64,000 nt of DNA, from contig JAECUM010009430.1 in the NCBI GenBank assembly GCA_016617855.1, positions 1-64,000 on the forward strand. The letters run 5' to 3'. The DNA comes from Megalonaias nervosa (lineage: Eukaryota; Mollusca; Bivalvia; Unionida; Unionidae). The translations under genes were made by a program, and so were the position numbers. Under the pieces are notes generated by a model that saw only the letters and a list, made by a program, of their open reading frames with translations, did no database searches and was not told the DNA's origin. Of this stretch, positions 59,816 to 64,000 are shown in pieces (position 1 is the first letter of the stretch; every line of letters starts with the position of its first letter).

Positions 59816-60379
59816 AGAAGTTGTTGACCCACAACAAGTGCAGATGATGACTTTCTTTGAACCAGTTCCATATTTTACACGTTAGCTTGATAAATTTATC
59901 ATCTTTCGTGGTTAGGGAGACATTAAGTGCAATAAGTCTCACCCATTTCAATCTGGTGGTCATCTGGTCTGTATGGCAAGGCAATTTATCTGTCAGTTCA
60001 GGATTTTTAAACATTTTATGTTGTTCAGCCAGCAGTGCAATGCTTCAGTGTGTGGGGAAGACTTTATTTTCATTGGAAGGCATTGAAAGTCCTGAATGTC
60101 CACACAGAAGTATTTGTTGTTTATGCTTGCAAAATCACTACTACCCAAATGCTATTTACAACCAATCACCTTTTCCTTAAGTTTGCAATGGTTTTGTCAA
60201 TAATTTTCATTATCAGCTCCAGAAAAAATTCACTTCATTTGGAGTTGATTTTCCATTCTCATGCTTCCTGCTGTTTCTATGTAGTATCCATTTCCATGGT
60301 CTAATCTGGATTCTCTTGACTGTGCATGGTCTCATCAGCAGGTTTATTTCTTTGCTACTTGCTTTTGAAAGTGGTTATG
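59816..60379. other. No gene recognised
   Basis: AT-rich; open frames here continue from the minisatellite and carry no family features. Confidence 0.4.
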
Positions 60380-60592
60380 GATATCCATGCTTATGAGTCC
60401 AAGTGAAAACTGCACAGACCCAGACCTGCTGTCACATTAATGTGCCTGCAAATCTGGGTCTGTGCAGTTTGTTGGGAGTAATGAGTAGAACAAACAACAT
60501 ATACACTGGTCTGCAAACACATTATGCTTTGGCAAATCAGGATCTTTGTTGTGTGCAATTTTACTTGACTTATAAGCAAGTACATATGGTAA
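60380..60592. mobile_element. Hairpin MITE family 2, copy 5
   Basis: Four alternating modules (-,+,-,+): ACTGCACAGACCCAGACC, TGCAAATCTGGGTCTGTGCA, GAACAAACAACATATACACT and GCAAATCAGGATCTTTGTTG. The right end TTATAAGCAAGTACATATGG is well preserved. Confidence 0.85.
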
Positions 60593-61333
60593 TTTTAAAG
60601 GAGTAGAATGAAGGGTGAAGGCTGTGACATACTTTTCAATATGGAAACTATTATGGCAAATAAAGCAACAGGTCCAAACTGATGAGTGAGATGACGAGGA
60701 TGCATCAGAAGGTGGAATAATTGGAAATTTTCAAATATTTCAGTCAGACAGGCATTTTCCTCATCAGAGGTCATTTCCATGTTTTTTGGAGCAGGTTTAA
60801 TACCTCCCAGGTACTTATTTTTTTAAAAATAGTTCACCCAGTTGTCCTCTTATATCATCTAGAATGTTCAAGAAATTTAAATGAGGTCAAGGATGCATGT
60901 CTGACTTGTTGGATTCAAGGTCACAGACTTATGTAGGGTACATTGGGGTCACTCCCATTTCTATCAAAGTCACAGGGGTGACATAATTGTAATTATAAAT
61001 AGACCATCAGGTCAAATATGTTACAGATGATGACATTGTTCAGAACAGGAGTTTTGTTTGTTGCATAATGTGAGGGGTGCCCCCACTGTGAGGATTGGTT
61101 GTGGGGATTGGGGGTGGGGTGCTCCCAATATTTTATTTAAACTATTATAGAAGTCCCACCCAGGCTCGATTTTGGTTGGAAGTTGAATTAGTGAAAGTTA
61201 GATGTATAGCTCTGAGCCCCCAGTCAGCAATGCTGACGGTTAATTGCATAAATATATAAAAGGGTGAAATTCAATGAATAACAATTTAATAACAATTCAA
61301 TAGTCAAATGATTCATATTTCCCAAGTAGGAGT
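60593..61333. other. No gene recognised
   Basis: GGGGTCACTCCCATTTCTAT plus CAAAGTCACAGGGGTGACA at 60951-60989 recurs in similar form at 63803-63841. A G-rich run lies at 61090-61123. No coding similarity. Confidence 0.4.
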
Positions 61334-61410
61334 GTACGCGCCTGCAGATCTGGGCCTGTGCAGTTTGTTAGCAGTAATGAGTAGAACAAACAACATATAT
61401 ACTGGTCTGC
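61334..61410. mobile_element. Hairpin MITE family 2, fragment (copy 6)
   Basis: Nearly identical to 60449-60518 of copy 5 (CTGCAGATCTGGGCCTGTGC through ACTGGTCTGCA). It then breaks off abruptly at 61410. Confidence 0.85.
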
Positions 61411-61469
61411 ATCACTTGATTTGTAGTGTGAGAGATTTCCACCTGTTCTTGTATCTACTCATCTGTGTA

Positions 61470-61590
61470 TTCTTCTCTCCTATCTCCTAATTCCTACTCT
61501 TCCTCCTCGGCTTCTCTATACTCCTTCTCCTCCTCCTCTATTTCTCCTCCAGACTACTTTTCCTCCTCCTCCACCTTCTCTCTGCTGATT
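61470..61590 (+). repeat. CT-rich (TCC)n low-complexity
   Basis: CTCCTCCTCCTCTATTTCTC-type pyrimidine tract. Confidence 0.85.
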
Positions 61591-62644
61591 ACACTCTTGT
61601 CAACTCCGACTGCTCTGCCAGTCTCACTTCTGTCTCCCCTCTTAGAGACTCGGACTCACTGAACCGGAAGTTCTGTCCCCCAGAAAAACCTTCCTGTGAA
61701 AACACAAGGACGGTACACTATTTTTCCTTAGCACTCTCATCTCACACTACACACAGCCTATCATCAGATAACAGCTATTACATTTCTTCGGTCACGCATT
61801 CATTCACATCAAAATACTCATACATTCTTGTATGGTAAAATATGACATAATAAAAGCATGGTATCAATTACTCTTATACATACAACAATAAATTGCTTCA
61901 CATCCTCCTAATCCCATTGTACTGAACAATATCACAATAATCAGACGCATTTCATACAAACATTCAAATATCCATGCTCTGATATAGTCATACATCTATT
62001 GTAACTAATCATACATACTTAAATCATTTTCCCAAACTCACAACTCAAGCATGCGTAACTCTAACATAAATTATTACTAAATGTACTGGTTACTATGAAG
62101 TAACCTAATAGCAAATTACAAAATTAATTCTGACCACAAGCTAAAAATCTACATAATTCTCTACATAAAACTCAAGCCCATTCCTCAAATATGCATGTAA
62201 GTGAAACACTACAAAGGTAATTCTACATACTAAAATATCCCAGTAATTAAGTATACATGCTACAAATAATTACAATTATGATGCCGTCATATTCTGCAAA
62301 AATGGAGGAAATAACTTACTGAAATTTTTGAAGCTTTTCTTCTTTTAGAATCTACTCTCTAAGTTTTACTGCCAAATTACAAGTGGTTTCACGGAGTAAC
62401 CCTTTTTCTTTAGAAATCTTCCCAGGAGAAACTAACTTTTTGCTTGCGAGTTTGAAGTTATAATTCAGATCTAAGTTGTAATCACTCCCTCTATCTTAAT
62501 TCCGATTGGATGTCGCTGCGAACTGATCCAATCAAAACTTAGCGGACAATGTCCTCTCGCAGTGTGTCCACGTGGAGATGGATGAGAACATGCCCCATTC
62601 ACCCTGCGGGCTTCCTTTGATCTCTGAACAAATATTTAACGCCT
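61591..62644 (-). other. Non-coding, possibly remainder of a 3' LTR
   Basis: Lies outside, in - strand terms downstream of, the repeated LTR segment at 62645-62820. It has no coding similarity. The LTR boundary on this side cannot be set, because the second LTR copy is cut at the matching point. Confidence 0.4.
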
Positions 62645-62820
62645 AGGTGTAAATACTACAAGCCTTTGTCTAGCTGGCTGAACTATAGCCTGGCTGGCGG
62701 TCACGGTAACCTTGCATAAGAGATTGACACTAGCCTGTGGCAATGTTTAGACATCAAATGCTGTAATAATACCCATGTTTATACACTTCCTGATAGCTGG
62801 GCTGAGCAAACATGACACAC
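62645..62820 (-). repeat. LTR segment (3' LTR, 5' part on - strand)
   Basis: Begins TGTGTCATGTTTGCTCAGCC on the - strand immediately after GTGTGGGGGG. Nearly identical to 63603-63778. Confidence 0.8.
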
Positions 62821-62980
62821 CCCCCACACTTGAGAATAAAATCAGGATTTTATTCCCCCATAATTGCTCCAAATGCAAATGTGCATTACTACACACAATT
62901 AAAGAAGAAAATCATAACGACACTTCACGCTGACTACGGACACGAATATACGCACAACATATGGTTATCTACTGCTTGAT

Positions 62981-63290
62981 CTATGCCATTTCAGTGCTTC
63001 TGCTCATGAAATCGGTGCCTACGTTCTTGGTTCCTTTCACGTATCTGATCTGCATCTGGTACTGCTGTAAGAACAGCGACCATTGCATCAAGCGTCTATT
63101 CAACAATTTCGCCTGTGCGAGATAGGCGAGGGGTTGGTGGTCGGTCTCCAGTATGAACTTCCCCCCGTATAAGTACTGCTTGAACCGTGATATCCCAAAC
63201 ACAATTCCGAGGCATTCCCTCTCTGATACGGAGTAGTTCTTCTCGGCAGCAGACAGTTTCCGACTACTGTACGCGACACGACAACCTCCG
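62981..63290 (-). pseudogene. Gypsy RNase H fragment
   Basis: Reads YSSRKLSAAEKNYSVSEREC, FKQYLYGGKFILETDHQPLA and RLMQWSLFLQQYQMQIRYVK, then DFMSRSTEMA and a stop. These are the conserved RNase H / connection blocks of Ty3/gypsy, ending in the D-x-SR motif. The start of RNase H and all of RT are missing at the junction near 63290. The ORF ends in the way expected when RNase H is the last pol domain. Confidence 0.85.
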
Positions 63291-63603
63291 GATAGCGTGC
63301 AACATAATCTACGACCATTGAAATATACTTATTTCCTTGTGCTGACGTGGGTTTCATCTGTCCGATCAAATCCACCAGGACGTGTCGAAATGGTTCATCG
63401 ATACAGGGTGCACTCCCAAAGGGGACGGATCAATGATCCGTTTTCGGTGCCATTCTCTGACACTTGTCACAGGAGAGACAGAACCGCTTAACATCTCCTC
63501 GGAACCCTGGCCAATAGAATTCCATGACAAGACGACCATGCATCTTGGCAATTCCCATGTGTCCTCCCATGAGACTTTCATGCTCGAGTTTCAACACTTC
63601 ACA
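63290..63603 (-). pseudogene. Gypsy integrase N-terminal half
   Basis: The zinc-binding domain reads HESLMGGHMGIAKMHGRL followed by RFCLSCDKCQRMAP (HHCC pattern). The start of the core follows: HVLVDLIGQMKPTSAQGNKY and DYVARYPEVV, which holds the first catalytic D. There is a frameshift near 63370-63400. The second D and the E are deleted, with the sequence joining RNase H in another frame. Confidence 0.85.
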
Positions 63604-63778
63604 GGTGTAAATACTACAAGCCTTTGTCTAGCTGGCTGAACTATAGCCTGGCTGGCGGTCATGGTAACCTTGCATAAAGGATTAACACTAGCCTGTGGCA
63701 ATGTTTAGACATCAAATGCTATAATAATACCCATGTTTATACACTTCCTGATAGCTGGGCTGAGCAAATGTGACACAC
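63603..63778 (-). repeat. LTR segment (5' LTR remnant)
   Basis: Joined directly to the integrase at AGGTGTAAAT, a sequence also present in the other LTR at 62645. The rest of the LTR on this side is deleted. Confidence 0.8.
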
Positions 63779-63782
63779 AAAA

Positions 63783-63872
63783 ATGCTTTCTTCTACAAAC
63801 TGGGGTCACTCCAGTTCTAATCAAGGTCACAGGGGTGACAGGCTTGTCACAGAATGCCTTCTTCTACACAAT
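63783..63872 (+). repeat. Short direct repeats
   Basis: AATGCTTTCTTCTACA and AATGCCTTCTTCTACA are about 73 bp apart, around a GGGGTCACTCCAGTTCTAAT segment related to 60951. The remaining bases to the window end show no gene. Confidence 0.6.
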
Positions 63873-64000
63873 ATTAGAGACTTGAAACCTTGGGATATGA
63901 TTGATGGAGGTTGTTAGGTAGGTACAGCTGTGGTAACAGTTCTAGAATTTTGAATTTTGATCCACCCCAAGGAGTTGGGGATGTTGCCCATGATTTATTG

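Larger units (their letters stand above)
62645..63778 (-). mobile_element. Deleted Gmr1-like Ty3/gypsy element
   Basis: On the - strand the order is LTR fragment (63778-63603), integrase N-half (63603-63290), RNase H (63290-62981), a ~160-bp untranslated stretch with a G-rich run, and LTR (62820 onward). Two deletions explain it. One removed the rest of the 5' LTR, gag and protease. The other removed the integrase C-half and RT. RNase H followed directly by the LTR fits a Gmr1-like parent. The two LTR segments differ at about seven of ~176 positions, mostly transitions. Confidence 0.8.

Noticed and set aside
63297..63639. + strand frames opposite the integrase
   Set aside because: They are antisense shadows of the - strand integrase and LTR segments.

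Overview
This 64 kb window looks like a piece of a metazoan nuclear genome, most likely a mollusc or a related marine invertebrate. It is AT-rich with abundant microsatellites. It carries tRNA-derived SINEs of three kinds, a LINE, Gmr1-type Ty3/gypsy elements, a Mutator-like (MULE) transposon and many MITEs. The broad assignment rests on this repeat repertoire; the species cannot be named from the sequence. I recognise no host protein-coding gene, no functional tRNA or rRNA gene and no CRISPR array. The window is best read as intergenic or deep intronic DNA built from transposons and minisatellites.

Layout. 0.9-5.1 kb: a decayed Ty3/gypsy element on the + strand with domain order capsid, zinc knuckle, protease, integrase, reverse transcriptase, RNase H. 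This is the Gmr1-like order, with integrase before RT. 5.4-8.2 kb: a long-inverted-repeat MITE, a tRNA-derived SINE with microsatellite tail, and a small GC-rich hAT-type MITE. 9.15-11.99 kb: a complete MULE with degenerate terminal inverted repeats, a perfect 10-bp target-site duplication and a 294-codon transposase ORF. 13-15 kb: fragments of a hAT transposase, a 43-bp inverted repeat and a short tandem repeat. 16-43 kb: a dense succession of minisatellites with units of 25 to 96 bp. Among them lie MITEs, SINEs (several with target-site duplications) and copies of longer interspersed repeats. 44-54 kb: copies of a repeat with a ~150-bp core, a 1 kb nested insertion, and further minisatellites. 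54.6 kb: a near-perfect hairpin MITE. 55-56.8 kb: a young 5'-truncated LINE on the - strand, whose frame is broken by a 10-bp duplication and one stop codon. 58.9-61.4 kb: more core-repeat, minisatellite and MITE copies. 62.6-63.8 kb: a second Gmr1-like element on the - strand, reduced to LTR, integrase and RNase H fragments.

The only nearly intact coding sequences are the MULE transposase and the LINE reverse transcriptase. The most informative observations are the two integrase-first gypsy elements, the fully bounded MULE, the SINE inserted inside a 36-bp satellite, a minisatellite that grew from a MITE, and the hairpin MITE families.
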